Shown here: one piece after another, positions 52,254 through 61,481 of the stretch
Position numbering within the stretch: position 1 is the stretch's first letter
Layout: every line of letters starts with the position of its first letter
From: Clostridium chauvoei
GTDB lineage: Bacteria; Bacillota; Clostridia; Clostridiales; Clostridiaceae
DNA length: 64,000 nucleotides
Direction: 5' to 3'
Assembly: GCF_002327185.1 (NCBI RefSeq)
Contig: NZ_CP018624.1
Location: forward strand, 2,552,660 to 2,616,659
The notes under the pieces: model-generated
Seen by the model: the letters and a program-made list of their open reading frames with translations, nothing else
Told to the model about the DNA's origin: nothing
The model's database searches: none
Program-made: the position numbers and the translations under genes

Positions 52254-52927
52254 GGCATTATATACCCTAATCCCCTTCTAGTCTCTATAGAATCCTCCAT
52301 ACCTATTTCTTCGAGTTTTTTTCTAAGTCTTGTTACATTTACGGATAATGTATTGTCATCTACAAATAACTCTGAGTCCCATAAATATTCCATTAATGAC
52401 TCTCTTGAAACAATATTACCCTTATTTTTTATTAAGTAAGATAATATTTTTATTTCATTTTTTGTTAACTCTAAAGTTTTCCCATTACATGTTATACTTC
52501 CATTTGAAAGATTTAAACTTATATTTTTATAACTCATTATATCTTGTTCTTTTTTTAATGAACTCCCATATGTTCTCTTCAAAATTGATGATATCCTTGC
52601 TAATAATATTTGTGTATTATATGGCTTTGCAACAAAATCATCAGCTCCAAGATTCATGCTCATAAGTTCATCCATTTGATTATCTCTACTTGTAACTATT
52701 ATTATAGGTATCTCTGACCTTTTTCTAATTTCTCTACATATATAATAACCATCAAATACAGGTAGATTTATATCTAATAGTATTAAATGCGCCTTCTCTT
52801 CCTCTATATAATCTATAATATTATTAAAGTTAGTTATAGCTTTAACCTCATACCCATATCTATTCAATAAATTTTCCAACTCTTCTCTTATTACTGCATC
52901 ATCTTCTATAACTATAATTTTTTCCAT
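52250..52927 (-). CDS. OmpR-family response regulator, Bce-type
   Basis: The 225-residue regulator has a receiver domain with the phosphorylated Asp in HLILLDINLPVFDG, conserved Thr/Ser in IIIVTSRD and Lys in DFVAKPYN, and a C-terminal winged helix (LTKNEIKILSYLIKNKGNIVSRESL, TLSVNVTRLRKKL). The ATG at 52927 is preceded by GGGAG; an earlier in-frame TTG at 52936 is not needed. It likely controls the adjacent BceAB-like genes and perhaps itself. Confidence 0.92.
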   Translation of the reverse strand: MEKIIVIEDDAVIREELENLLNRYGYEVKAITNFNNIIDYIEEEKAHLILLDINLPVFDGYYICREIRKRSEIPIIIVTSRDNQMDELMSMNLGADDFVAKPYNTQILLARISSILKRTYGSSLKKEQDIMSYKNISLNLSNGSITCNGKTLELTKNEIKILSYLIKNKGNIVSRESLMEYLWDSELFVDDNTLSVNVTRLRKKLEEIGMEDSIETRRGLGYIMP

Positions 52928-53023
52928 AAAAATCAACTCCCTAATTTAGGTTATAAACTAATTATACAAATTTTATATATATATAATAACATAATGTTAT
53001 TTAGGTTTTGTATGTATATAAAA

Positions 53024-53053
53024 AGTGATGATATTATTTTAAATATCACCACT
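53024..53053 (-). terminator. Possible terminator after the BceB-like gene
   Basis: AGTGATGATATT (53024-53035) pairs with AATATCACCACT (53042-53053) with one mismatch. It lies between the BceB stop and the response-regulator start; the minus-strand tail (TTTTTATA) is suitable. Confidence 0.7.
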
Positions 53054-53062
53054 ATCTAAATC

Positions 53063-55066
53063 TTATAAATTACTTTTAACTATATTTTTATAACCAGTAT
53101 ATGTAGCATAGAAATAACCTATATAAACTACCATAAATATTGTCGCTGTTATTAATGATGCTGCTCCCACATTAGGCTGATTATATAAAGTTATAAAATT
53201 ATTTGCTACATTTATTCCCACAATTGAATGTATTAATGCTAATGTAACTGGAATACTAAAGTAAATAATAGTTTGTGCAAATATTGTTTTGTATATGCTC
53301 TTTTCATTTGCACCTAATCTTTTTAAAGATTTATATCTTTCAATACTATCACTTGCTTCTGATAATTGTTGAAGTGAAAGAATTGCCATACTACTTATTA
53401 AAAATACTATTCCTAAATATATACCTATAAATAGAAGTATAGTTGTAAGTCCTTTATTTTGTTCATATGTTTCTTGTCTTGTTGAAGCTATCACTAAACC
53501 AGTTTTATCACAGTCAACATGCTTGTCTCTATAGATATCAAATAATTTTCTATATTTTTCTTCCACTACTTTTTTATTGTCTTCTGGGAAATTAACATTT
53601 ACATTTGATGACGCCCATTCAGCTTCTTTACAAAATTCATCATTAATAACTACAGTAATCATATTATTTTGCATATATGTTGTAGTAAGATTTTCTTCTA
53701 TTGCTTTATTATTTATTGATGTATATTCTTTTCCTTTAATATTCACTTTAGTAGATTTTTCTAAAGCTTTATTTATAACTTTTTTTGATTTTTCAAAATT
53801 TGATAAAATGAGAACTTGATTTTCTCCTAATTTTATTGCTTCTTTATTCCTTATACTCCTAGCTTTATTATATTCAGACTCTTTTACAAAACTTACATTA
53901 AAATCATTGCTAGAGTTCTCTTCTGATAATGAAAATAAATCTTTTATTTTTGTATCTGCATAATACTCATTTAAAAACACATATCTTTCGTTGTTATTAA
54001 ATTTGAATCCAACATTTTTTAAAGAGTCTTCCATACTTTTAACTTTATCTTCTGAATAAATATATATAGTTGCACTTGCATCATATGGTGTTGCACCTTC
54101 TAAACTAGATTCAACAGCATTTTTAAAGCTTAATCCAGTTGATAAAACTGCTATAGTAATAAATAGCATTAAACATATTATAGACATAGATAAAAAATTT
54201 GTATTAACCTTACTATTTATTTGTTTAACTACAAATATATTTAGCCCTTTAAAGTAGACTTTCTTATTTTTCTTTACTATATATAATATAAATCCTGCTA
54301 AACTAAAGAAAAATAATACCGTTCCTACTATACCAAGTAATATAGATATTAAAAATTTAGGGTTTTGAATATTTAATCCAACTTCTAGTGCAAATTTGTA
54401 TGCAAATCCAAGTGATACTACGCATAAGATAAATGTTATTAAATAAATTAGAGGGTTTTTAAAAGTAATATCTTGATTTTTTCTTCCTGATGTTAATAAA
54501 TCTATTATCTTATATTTAGAGATTATAATAGTATTAAATATCATAATAAGTAAAAATATTATTCCAAAATATATTATAGTTTTAATAATAGCAGTAGTTG
54601 AAATTACAAAACTATATTCACTCATTGCAACATCAAATAAATTTGATGTAAATATTGATAATCCTTGTGATGCTAATATTCCAAGTAAAAGACCACTTAT
54701 TAAAGACATAATTCCAACTAAAATAGTTTCTGTTATTAGTATTTTTGATATTTTACGTTTTCCCATTCCCAACGTCATATATATACCTAATTCTTTTTTA
54801 CGTTTCTTTACTAAAAAATTATTAGCATATAACATTAAACTTCCTAATATTATCGATACAAATACTGATACATATCCTATAATATTAGTTAACATACCTA
54901 CATAATTTTTACCTGATGATTCTAATTCTGTAAATGCCTTTTGTGCTCCTATAGAATTAAAACTATAGAATATAGCTACTGCTAATGTTAGTGTTAGAAA
55001 ATATATAGTATAATCCTTAAAACTTTTCTTTACATTACCTAAAGCAAGTTTAAAATACATTTCCAT
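53063..55066 (-). CDS. BceB-like ABC transporter permease (FtsX-type)
   Basis: The permease has ten membrane helices in the BceB/VraG arrangement: one N-terminal helix (YTIYFLTLTLAVAIFY), helices 2-4 (with FLVKKRKKELGIYMTLGMGKRKI), a long external loop of about 210 residues between helices 7 and 8 (about residues 318-525), and a C-terminal set with the second FtsX half (LGANEKSIYKTIFAQT). The external loop is the usual peptide-sensing part. The region GGAGGTGATGATGGAAATG contains several starts; I chose the ATG at 55066 (spacing five). The gene overlaps the ATPase gene by 17 bases. Confidence 0.9.
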   Translation of the reverse strand: MEMYFKLALGNVKKSFKDYTIYFLTLTLAVAIFYSFNSIGAQKAFTELESSGKNYVGMLTNIIGYVSVFVSIILGSLMLYANNFLVKKRKKELGIYMTLGMGKRKISKILITETILVGIMSLISGLLLGILASQGLSIFTSNLFDVAMSEYSFVISTTAIIKTIIYFGIIFLLIMIFNTIIISKYKIIDLLTSGRKNQDITFKNPLIYLITFILCVVSLGFAYKFALEVGLNIQNPKFLISILLGIVGTVLFFFSLAGFILYIVKKNKKVYFKGLNIFVVKQINSKVNTNFLSMSIICLMLFITIAVLSTGLSFKNAVESSLEGATPYDASATIYIYSEDKVKSMEDSLKNVGFKFNNNERYVFLNEYYADTKIKDLFSLSEENSSNDFNVSFVKESEYNKARSIRNKEAIKLGENQVLILSNFEKSKKVINKALEKSTKVNIKGKEYTSINNKAIEENLTTTYMQNNMITVVINDEFCKEAEWASSNVNVNFPEDNKKVVEEKYRKLFDIYRDKHVDCDKTGLVIASTRQETYEQNKGLTTILLFIGIYLGIVFLISSMAILSLQQLSEASDSIERYKSLKRLGANEKSIYKTIFAQTIIYFSIPVTLALIHSIVGINVANNFITLYNQPNVGAASLITATIFMVVYIGYFYATYTGYKNIVKSNL

Positions 55067-55817
55067 CATCACCTCCAAGAAGAGTTATAACTTCAATAAT
55101 TCTATTAAAAAATTCTTTTCTTGTATCTTTACTTCTAACTAATTCAGTAAATATTTTTCCGTCCTTAATAAAAAGAACTCTATGAGCATAACTAGCTGTA
55201 AATGCATCATGTGTAACCATTAATATTGTTGCATTTAAATCTTGATTTAAACTTTCAAATCTTTCAAGTAATAATCTAGCTGATTTTGAATCCAAAGCTC
55301 CGGTTGGTTCATCTGCAAGTATTAATGATGGATTTGTAACTATAGCTCTAGCTGATGCTACTCTTTGTTTTTGTCCTCCTGACATTTGATATGGATACTT
55401 ATTTAAAATTCCTTCTATATCTAAATACTTTGCTACGTCTTTAATTTTCCCATCAATTTCAGAAGTTTTTTCACCTTTAATAGTTAATGATAATGCAATA
55501 TTTTCATAAGCTGTTAATGTATCTAAAAGGTTAAAATCTTGAAATATAAAACCTAATTCATTCTGTCTAAATTTATCTAGATCTTTTGATTTTAATCTTG
55601 TAATATCTTTATCATTTATAATTATCTTTCCTGTAGTTACATTATCTATTGTTGATATACAGTTAAGTAGTGTTGATTTACCACTACCTGAAGGCCCCAT
55701 TATACCAATAAACTCTCCTTCATCTACACTAAAACTTATATTATCTATAGCCTTTGTAACATTACCTTTATTACCATAAAACTTTTCTATCTTTTCAACA
55801 TTTAATATATTCTTCAC
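55050..55817 (-). CDS. BceA-like ABC transporter ATP-binding protein
   Basis: The 255-residue ATPase has Walker [10 protein letters not shown] near residue 41, Q-loop FIFQDFNLL, signature MSGGQKQR, Walker [13 protein letters not shown] and switch [12 protein letters not shown], close to BceA, VraF and MacB-like proteins. The chosen start is GTG at 55817 with AGGAG eight bases upstream; the GTG at 55826 overlaps that site. With the permease and two-component genes it forms the complete sensor-transporter module, which in Bacillus gives resistance to bacitracin-like and other peptides. Confidence 0.9.
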   Translation of the reverse strand: MKNILNVEKIEKFYGNKGNVTKAIDNISFSVDEGEFIGIMGPSGSGKSTLLNCISTIDNVTTGKIIINDKDITRLKSKDLDKFRQNELGFIFQDFNLLDTLTAYENIALSLTIKGEKTSEIDGKIKDVAKYLDIEGILNKYPYQMSGGQKQRVASARAIVTNPSLILADEPTGALDSKSARLLLERFESLNQDLNATILMVTHDAFTASYAHRVLFIKDGKIFTELVRSKDTRKEFFNRIIEVITLLGGDDGNVF

Positions 55818-55826
55818 ATAACTCAC

Positions 55827-56076
55827 TCCTAATCTTATTTTTATTATTAAAACTCTTTTTATCTATCGCTTAATACAATTATTATTTTACATAAATAAAT
55901 AAATATCACATATTTATTTACCTTTCAATTGAGTTACATTTTTGTAAGATAAAAAAATTAAATATCTATTACCTTTTCTTCCAAGCTGTTATTAATATTA
56001 TTAGATAAAATTTTAACCATCTTTACGTATAAATATATACTTATTTCAAAAAATCAAAATCATATCACAGTAAAAG
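55827..56076. other. Intergenic region between BceA-like gene and the sigma-54 unit
   Basis: This 250-base AT-rich stretch carries the start regions of the divergent BceA-like gene (leftward). I see no gene or clear repeat in it other than short AAATAAATAA runs near 55890. Confidence 0.5.
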
Positions 56077-56135
56077 TGTAATCATTAATTACATTGTCAT
56101 TATAAGTTACACTTTTTATGTAATTATTAATTACA
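56077..56135 (+). promoter_or_regulatory. Two 17-bp palindromic upstream activator sites
   Basis: TGTAATCATTAATTACA (56077-56093) and TGTAATTATTAATTACA (56119-56135) differ at one base, each an inverted repeat TGTAAT-N5-ATTACA. Centres are 42 bases apart, four helical turns, and lie about 115 and 73 bases upstream of the -12 element, the usual place for enhancer sites of sigma-54 activators. Confidence 0.8.
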
Positions 56136-56184
56136 CAAATAACTATCAATTGTTAAATTTATAACTTTTACTTAGATATATAAC

Positions 56185-56201
56185 TTGGCATGGAAATTGC
56201 T
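56185..56201 (+). promoter_or_regulatory. Sigma-54 promoter (-24/-12)
   Basis: TTGGCATGGAAATTGCT fits the consensus YTGGCAYGRNNNTTGCW at every defined base; the GG (56187-56188) and GC (56199-56200) are twelve apart, as required. It is 48 bases upstream of the EamA start, and no competing sigma-A promoter is obvious. Confidence 0.9.
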
Positions 56202-56248
56202 TTAGTATTTTATGTAATAATTTTTGATAAAAGAAAGGATTTTAAAAA

Positions 56249-57250
56249 ATGGATAAAAAAGTTTTTAAAAAAGGTATCATATTTGGTATATTAGTCGGTC
56301 TTGCATGGGGACTAGATGGAGTGTTAATGGGTAAGTTAGGAGAAAACCCAATATTTGTCGATAAAATTTTCGCATTAAATTATGGAATATCAGAAACAAG
56401 TTTTGAATTCTCACCTCTTGTAACAGCATTCTTCCATGAAGGTTTCTGTTTTATGTGGGTTGCACTATTTTTAGTATTTAGAAAACAACTAAAGCATGTT
56501 TTTTATTTACTTTTTAAAACTAAAAAAGGTAAAGCAGCTGCAATTGCAGCTTTAGTAGGTTCTCCAATTGGTATGAGTGCATATCTTTTAGGAATTAAAT
56601 ATGCAACTGCACCATATGCATCAAGTATTTCAGTAATTTATCCTGGAGTTGGAGCAATATTATCATATCTTATATTAAAAGAAAAATTATCACTTAGAGC
56701 TGTAATTGGTATTGTAGTAAGTTTACTTGGATCATTTATGTTAGGATTTAACCCTGGAAATGTTCCTCCTACTTTCTTAAAGGGAATATTATTTGCAGTA
56801 GTAGCTGTATTTGGTTGGGCTCTTGAAGGAGTTATCATTGGTTTTGCAATGAAACATATAAAAGACGAAGATCATATACAAGCAACACCTCAACAATTCT
56901 TAGGACTAAGATATTTTATTTCAATGATTTCATATGCAGTTATAGTATTACCATTAATAAAAGGATACCCACTTGCAGGATACATAGTTCAAAGTGGATT
57001 AGTGTTTAAATACGCTGGAATTGCAATACTTGGAACAATAACTTATTTATCATGGTACAAAGCTGTGGATTTAATAGGTGCTGCAATGGGAACTGCTTTA
57101 AATAGTACAGCAGCACTTTGGACAATAATTTTTAGTGCAGTATTATTTGGAAATAAAATAACAGGTTCATTAGCATTATGGGGATTTGTAATAGTTCTTG
57201 GAGTATTTATATTTGCTATTGATCCAAAATCTTTTTTAAAGAAGAATTAG
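56249..57250 (+). CDS. EamA/DMT-family transporter in a sigma-54 unit
   Basis: The 333-residue protein has about ten membrane helices and two EamA-type halves: the first includes LVGSPIGMSAYLLGIKYATAPYASSISVIYPGVGAILSYLILKEKLSLR (pieces), the second LGTITYLSWYKAVDLIGAAMGTALNSTAALWTIIFSAVLFGNKI. DMT carriers move amino acids, nucleotide precursors, drugs or metabolites. It is the first gene after the sigma-54 promoter and lies 61 bases before the large oxidoreductase, so the two probably handle one compound. AAAGGA precedes the ATG. Confidence 0.87.
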   Translation: MDKKVFKKGIIFGILVGLAWGLDGVLMGKLGENPIFVDKIFALNYGISETSFEFSPLVTAFFHEGFCFMWVALFLVFRKQLKHVFYLLFKTKKGKAAAIAALVGSPIGMSAYLLGIKYATAPYASSISVIYPGVGAILSYLILKEKLSLRAVIGIVVSLLGSFMLGFNPGNVPPTFLKGILFAVVAVFGWALEGVIIGFAMKHIKDEDHIQATPQQFLGLRYFISMISYAVIVLPLIKGYPLAGYIVQSGLVFKYAGIAILGTITYLSWYKAVDLIGAAMGTALNSTAALWTIIFSAVLFGNKITGSLALWGFVIVLGVFIFAIDPKSFLKKN

Positions 57251-57311
57251 CAATTTTAAATAGTAAAATTTCAAAGTAAATTTAGTCTATAACTTTTAAG
57301 GAGGAGCTTAA

Positions 57312-59906
57312 ATGTTAAAAAAAGAAATAATAGAAAATATGCAAAACATAGTTGATAATTGCATGGGAGATTCAGAGGCTGCTTGTGTTGCTACATGTCC
57401 AATGCATACAGATGTAAAAACATACATCAAATTAATTAAAGAAAATGATGGTAAAGGTGCTATAAAAGTTATTAGAGAGAATCTTTTTATTCCAGGAACC
57501 CTTGGAAGAATTTGTGCTCATCCCTGTGAAAAGAAATGTAAATGGAATGAAGGTAAAAGTCCTATGGCAATTGCTTCATTAAAAAGATATGCAGCTGATA
57601 ATTTTGATAATGAAAATGATTGGGATTTAACTATAAAGCCTGAAAAAAACAAAAAAGTTGCAATAATAGGAGCTGGTCCATCTGGCTTGCAATCTGCCCT
57701 TGAATTAAGAAAAGAAGGAATAAAGGTAACTGTCTTTGAAAAACTTCCTGTAAGAGGTGGAATGATGGCAGTTGGTATTCCTGAATATAGATTACCAAGA
57801 AATATATTAGAAAAAGAAATAAGTTATTTAGATAAATTAGGTGTTAATTTTAAACTTGGTGTAGAGATTGGTAAAGATATTAAGTTTGATGAGTTAATAG
57901 AAGATTTCGATTCCGTTATAGTTGCAGTTGGTAAACATGTTGGAAGAGTAGATACAAGCTTAAAAAACTCTGAAGCTGAAGGTATATTTAGTGCAGCTGA
58001 ATATTTAAAAGAAGCAGCCCTTACAAGAAATATAACTAAATCAGGTAAAAAAGTTTTAGTAGTTGGTGGCGGAGACGTTGCTATGGATTGTTGTAGAGTT
58101 GCAAGAAGAATAAACACTACAGATTCTGTTTACTCAATATGCTTAGAAAATAATTTTGATCAAATGGCATCATCAGAACACGAAGTTAAGGGTGCTATTA
58201 GTGAAGGAATATCATTTAATCATGCAAGAGCTATAAAAGAGATAAAGGTAGATGAAAAAGGAAGAGTTTCAAAAGTAATTTTAAAGAAATGTCTTTCAAT
58301 GTTTAATGAAAAAGGTATGTTTGCTCCTACCTTCGATGATAATGACACAACTGAGCTAGAAGTAGATACAATAGTATTTGCAATAGGACAAGGTGTTGAT
58401 GGAAGCTTTGCAGAAAAAAAATTAGAACAAAGAGGAAATTCAACATTTGAATGTGATAAGCAAACTCTTCAATCAGTGTCAAACAATAAGGTATTTATAG
58501 CTGGAGATGCTTCTGGAGAATCAGTTATAGTTATACAAGCTATGGCAACTGGAAGAAGAGCTGCTGAATCTGTAATTAGATTTTTAAAAGAAGAATCTTT
58601 AATAGAAGGAAGAGAATTAAAGGATACTTGGAGTTTTGATACTAAACTTGATATGCCTACTGATTGGAGTAAAATATCAAGAGTTAGAGAAGATATGAAG
58701 GAGCTTAATCCTGAAATTAGGATTAAATCTTTTGATGAAGTTGCCCTTGGGTACACTAAAGAAGAAGCTTTAAGAGAAGCAGATAGATGTAGACAATGCC
58801 AATGTAAACTTTGTATGAAAGAATGTTTAATGCTTAGAGAATATACTGAATGTCCTAAAAAGTTATTTAAAGAGTATTTGGAAAAAGGCTATGAAAATAT
58901 GGATAAGATGATAGCTTATTCTTGTAATCAATGTAGTCAATGTACAATAGTTTGTCCTAAAGACTTTAATATAAAAGATAACTTTATTGCAATGAAAGAA
59001 GATTTTGCCGAAAAGAATAATGGCTATGCCCCACTTAAAGAGCTTGAATATGTAGCACCTCAACAAGAAAAAGAAGCTAGTGAAAAGTATTCAACACAAG
59101 TTAAAGCTGATTATGGAAAGGCAAAGAAAACTAAGTATGTATTTGTTCCAGGATGTACAGTTCCAGCCTATATTCCAGATGCATGTGATAAAGTTTTAAA
59201 GCATTTAAAAGAAAAATTAGGTGAAGAAAATGTTGGAGCAATACTTCAATGTTGTGGTAAAGTATCTCTATTAGTTGGTGAAAAGCAACGATATTTAGAT
59301 ATAAATAAAAAAGTTATAGATCAGTTTGATGAAATGGGAGCTGAAGTTATAGTAACTATATGTCCTTCTTGTTATAAAGTTTATTCAGATACTGTTAAAA
59401 ATCAAAAAGTTATATCTTATTGGGATCTTATTAGAGATGAAATTGGACTTCCTGAAGAAGCTTTAGGTATAGGAGAAAACTCTGATATTGTATTTAATAT
59501 CCATGATTCTTGTGTAACTAGAGATGTAACTTCTCATCATGAAAGTATAAGATGGATGTTAGATGAAATGAAGTATAGATGGAGCGAAATAGAACATAAC
59601 GGCAAAAACACAAGATGTTGTGGAGTTGGTGGTATGGCCTGTAGCTCAAACCCTGAACTTTATAAAAAGCTATATACAAGAAGAGCAAATGATTTTAACG
59701 AAGAATCTGTAGTTACTTATTGTGGCTCATGTAGAGGAACTATGGAAGCTGCTGGTAAAGATGCTGTTCATATATTAGATTTAATGTTTAGAGGAAAAGT
59801 TTATGAAAGCTCAGATAGAGGATACGGTAGAGGTTATAAAAACGAAGAAGAAATGTGGAGTAGAAGATTAGCTACTAAAGCAAAATTTGATGCTTATAAA
59901 AAATAA
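57312..59906 (+). CDS. Fusion flavoprotein: GltD-like NAD(P)H/FAD module plus heterodisulfide-reductase-like CCG module
   Basis: This 864-residue protein combines modules rarely joined. Residues 1-105 carry iron-sulfur cysteines (C17, C25, C29, then C68, C72, C76) as in GltD and NfnB. Residues 115-440 hold an FAD site (IIGAGPSG, about 119-125) and a second nucleotide site (VVGGGDVAMDCC). Then come ferredoxin-like clusters (CRQCQCKLCMKEC and SCNQCSQCTIVCPKD), and a C-terminal part with two CCG-type sites (ILQCCGK, CPSCYKVY; TRCCGVGG, YCGSCRG) as in HdrB/HdrD and glycolate oxidase-type subunits. It probably moves electrons from NAD(P)H through flavin and Fe-S centres to a disulfide, quinone or unknown acceptor. 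GGAGG precedes the ATG. Confidence 0.85.
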   Translation: MLKKEIIENMQNIVDNCMGDSEAACVATCPMHTDVKTYIKLIKENDGKGAIKVIRENLFIPGTLGRICAHPCEKKCKWNEGKSPMAIASLKRYAADNFDNENDWDLTIKPEKNKKVAIIGAGPSGLQSALELRKEGIKVTVFEKLPVRGGMMAVGIPEYRLPRNILEKEISYLDKLGVNFKLGVEIGKDIKFDELIEDFDSVIVAVGKHVGRVDTSLKNSEAEGIFSAAEYLKEAALTRNITKSGKKVLVVGGGDVAMDCCRVARRINTTDSVYSICLENNFDQMASSEHEVKGAISEGISFNHARAIKEIKVDEKGRVSKVILKKCLSMFNEKGMFAPTFDDNDTTELEVDTIVFAIGQGVDGSFAEKKLEQRGNSTFECDKQTLQSVSNNKVFIAGDASGESVIVIQAMATGRRAAESVIRFLKEESLIEGRELKDTWSFDTKLDMPTDWSKISRVREDMKELNPEIRIKSFDEVALGYTKEEALREADRCRQCQCKLCMKECLMLREYTECPKKLFKEYLEKGYENMDKMIAYSCNQCSQCTIVCPKDFNIKDNFIAMKEDFAEKNNGYAPLKELEYVAPQQEKEASEKYSTQVKADYGKAKKTKYVFVPGCTVPAYIPDACDKVLKHLKEKLGEENVGAILQCCGKVSLLVGEKQRYLDINKKVIDQFDEMGAEVIVTICPSCYKVYSDTVKNQKVISYWDLIRDEIGLPEEALGIGENSDIVFNIHDSCVTRDVTSHHESIRWMLDEMKYRWSEIEHNGKNTRCCGVGGMACSSNPELYKKLYTRRANDFNEESVVTYCGSCRGTMEAAGKDAVHILDLMFRGKVYESSDRGYGRGYKNEEEMWSRRLATKAKFDAYKK

Positions 59907-59920
59907 CAATTTAAATTAAT

Positions 59921-59952
59921 AAAGACACTTGGGAAATATTTCAAGTGTCTTT
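59921..59952. terminator. Bidirectional terminator after the oxidoreductase gene
   Basis: AAAGACACTTG (59921-59931) and CAAGTGTCTTT (59942-59952) form a perfect 11-bp stem with a 10-base loop. It separates the convergent oxidoreductase and activator genes. Confidence 0.92.
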
Positions 59953-59955
59953 TGT

Positions 59956-61344
59956 TTATTTTGCTATCCCATAACGTTTCATCTTATTATATAAAGCATT
60001 TCTACTTATCCCAAGACTTTCAGCAGCTTTAGTCATATTCCCTTTAAAATAGTCTACAGTATTCTTTATTGTTCTTTGTTCAATTTCTAATAATGTACTT
60101 AATAAAACTTCTTGCTGACAATCTTCCTCTTTACTCTTGCTTTGATTGCAAGTAATGCAATTTTCATCATCACAAGTATGAATTATTTCATTACCTAAAT
60201 TATCATATTTTAAACAAGTACATTCATCAAAATTCATCTCATAACTGGTTTCCCCATTAAGGTTAACAATATTCTCTACACAATTTTCTAGTTCTCTTAT
60301 ATTCCCTGGCCAACAATAAGATATCATTTTTTTTAATAATTTATTAGAAATTATAGGTATTGGTTTATTAAGTTTTTCACTCTTTATATTTAAGAAATAA
60401 TCAATTAGTATTGGAATATCTCCAAATCTATCTTTAAGAGGAGGCATTTGAAGAGGAATTACATTTAATCTATAAAACAAGTCATTTCTAAAACATCCTT
60501 TTTTAATTTCTTCCTTAAGATCTTTGTTAGTTGCAGCAATTATTCTAACATCAATCTCTATTGGAACTTTTCCTCCCACTCTAGTTATTTTACCCTCTTG
60601 AATAACTCTTAAAAGGTGTACCTGCATTTCTAAAGGCATTTCTCCTATTTCATCTAAAAATATTGTTCCTCCATTTGCAAGTTCAAACTTCCCTGTTTTC
60701 CCACCTTTTTTAGCTCCAGTAAAAGAACCTTCTTCATAACCAAAAAGTTCACTTTCTATTAATGATTTAGGTATAGCTCCACAGTTTACAGCGATAAATG
60801 GTTCACAGGCTCTAAGACTATAATTATGAATTGATTGAGCAAGAAGCTCTTTTCCACAGCCACTCTCCCCTGTTATTAACACAGTTGATGGACTTTTAGA
60901 AATTTTCTTAGCATCATTTATAACTTTATTGATTTGAGGACTTTGACCAATTATATTATCAAAAGTGTACACCGCATATGAGGTTGTTAATTTATTTAAA
61001 GTACTTATTAACTTTTTCCTTTCTTTTAAAACCATAATAAATTCATAGTCACCATTAGGTAAAACCATTTTTATTAAATCACAATTAAAACTATTATTTA
61101 TTTTTGATATGTTTATGTTTTCTATTGTGTTTTCATTATTTTTAATCATTTCATCTAAACTTAATCTTAATGAAGGAAAAATATCTAATATATCTACTCT
61201 ATTAATATCTAACATCCTTATTTTCAATAATTCTTCAGCTTTATTGTTGATAAATTTGATTTTAAAGTTTTTAGTAATAGTTAATATCCCATTCTCTAAT
61301 GAATCAATAATATGCTTATAATAATCTTTATCTAAACTTTCCAT
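59956..61344 (-). CDS. Sigma-54 transcription activator with PAS and a cysteine-rich linker
   Basis: The 462-residue protein has an N-terminal PAS-like domain (about residues 5-110), an AAA+ domain (about 130-365) with Walker A GESGCGKE (159-166), the sigma-54 contact loop GSFTGA (206-211) and Walker B GTIFLDEIGE, and a C-terminal Fis-type helix-turn-helix (GNMTKAAESLGISRNALYNKM). Between the AAA+ and DNA-binding parts, about residues 368-410, lies CTC, HTCDDENCITC and a further Cys, which could bind metal, an Fe-S cluster or act in redox sensing. It converges on the sigma-54 operon and is its likely activator. Confidence 0.92.
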   Translation of the reverse strand: MESLDKDYYKHIIDSLENGILTITKNFKIKFINNKAEELLKIRMLDINRVDILDIFPSLRLSLDEMIKNNENTIENINISKINNSFNCDLIKMVLPNGDYEFIMVLKERKKLISTLNKLTTSYAVYTFDNIIGQSPQINKVINDAKKISKSPSTVLITGESGCGKELLAQSIHNYSLRACEPFIAVNCGAIPKSLIESELFGYEEGSFTGAKKGGKTGKFELANGGTIFLDEIGEMPLEMQVHLLRVIQEGKITRVGGKVPIEIDVRIIAATNKDLKEEIKKGCFRNDLFYRLNVIPLQMPPLKDRFGDIPILIDYFLNIKSEKLNKPIPIISNKLLKKMISYCWPGNIRELENCVENIVNLNGETSYEMNFDECTCLKYDNLGNEIIHTCDDENCITCNQSKSKEEDCQQEVLLSTLLEIEQRTIKNTVDYFKGNMTKAAESLGISRNALYNKMKRYGIAK

Positions 61345-61412
61345 TTTTGTCTCTCCAATATTAAACTTCTTGAGTTATATTATATAACAAAAATTATTTT
61401 TTATAAAATTAA

Positions 61413-61439
61413 AGACTGCTGATACTTTGTCAGCAGTCT
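61413..61439 (-). terminator. Terminator of the PTS operon
   Basis: AGACTGCTGA (61413-61422) and TCAGCAGTCT (61430-61439) form a perfect 10-bp stem, loop of 7; the minus strand then reads TTTAATTTTAT. Confidence 0.85.
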
Positions 61440-61481
61440 AGAAAATATACTTTATAAATTTATCTATTAAGTTTTTGATTA

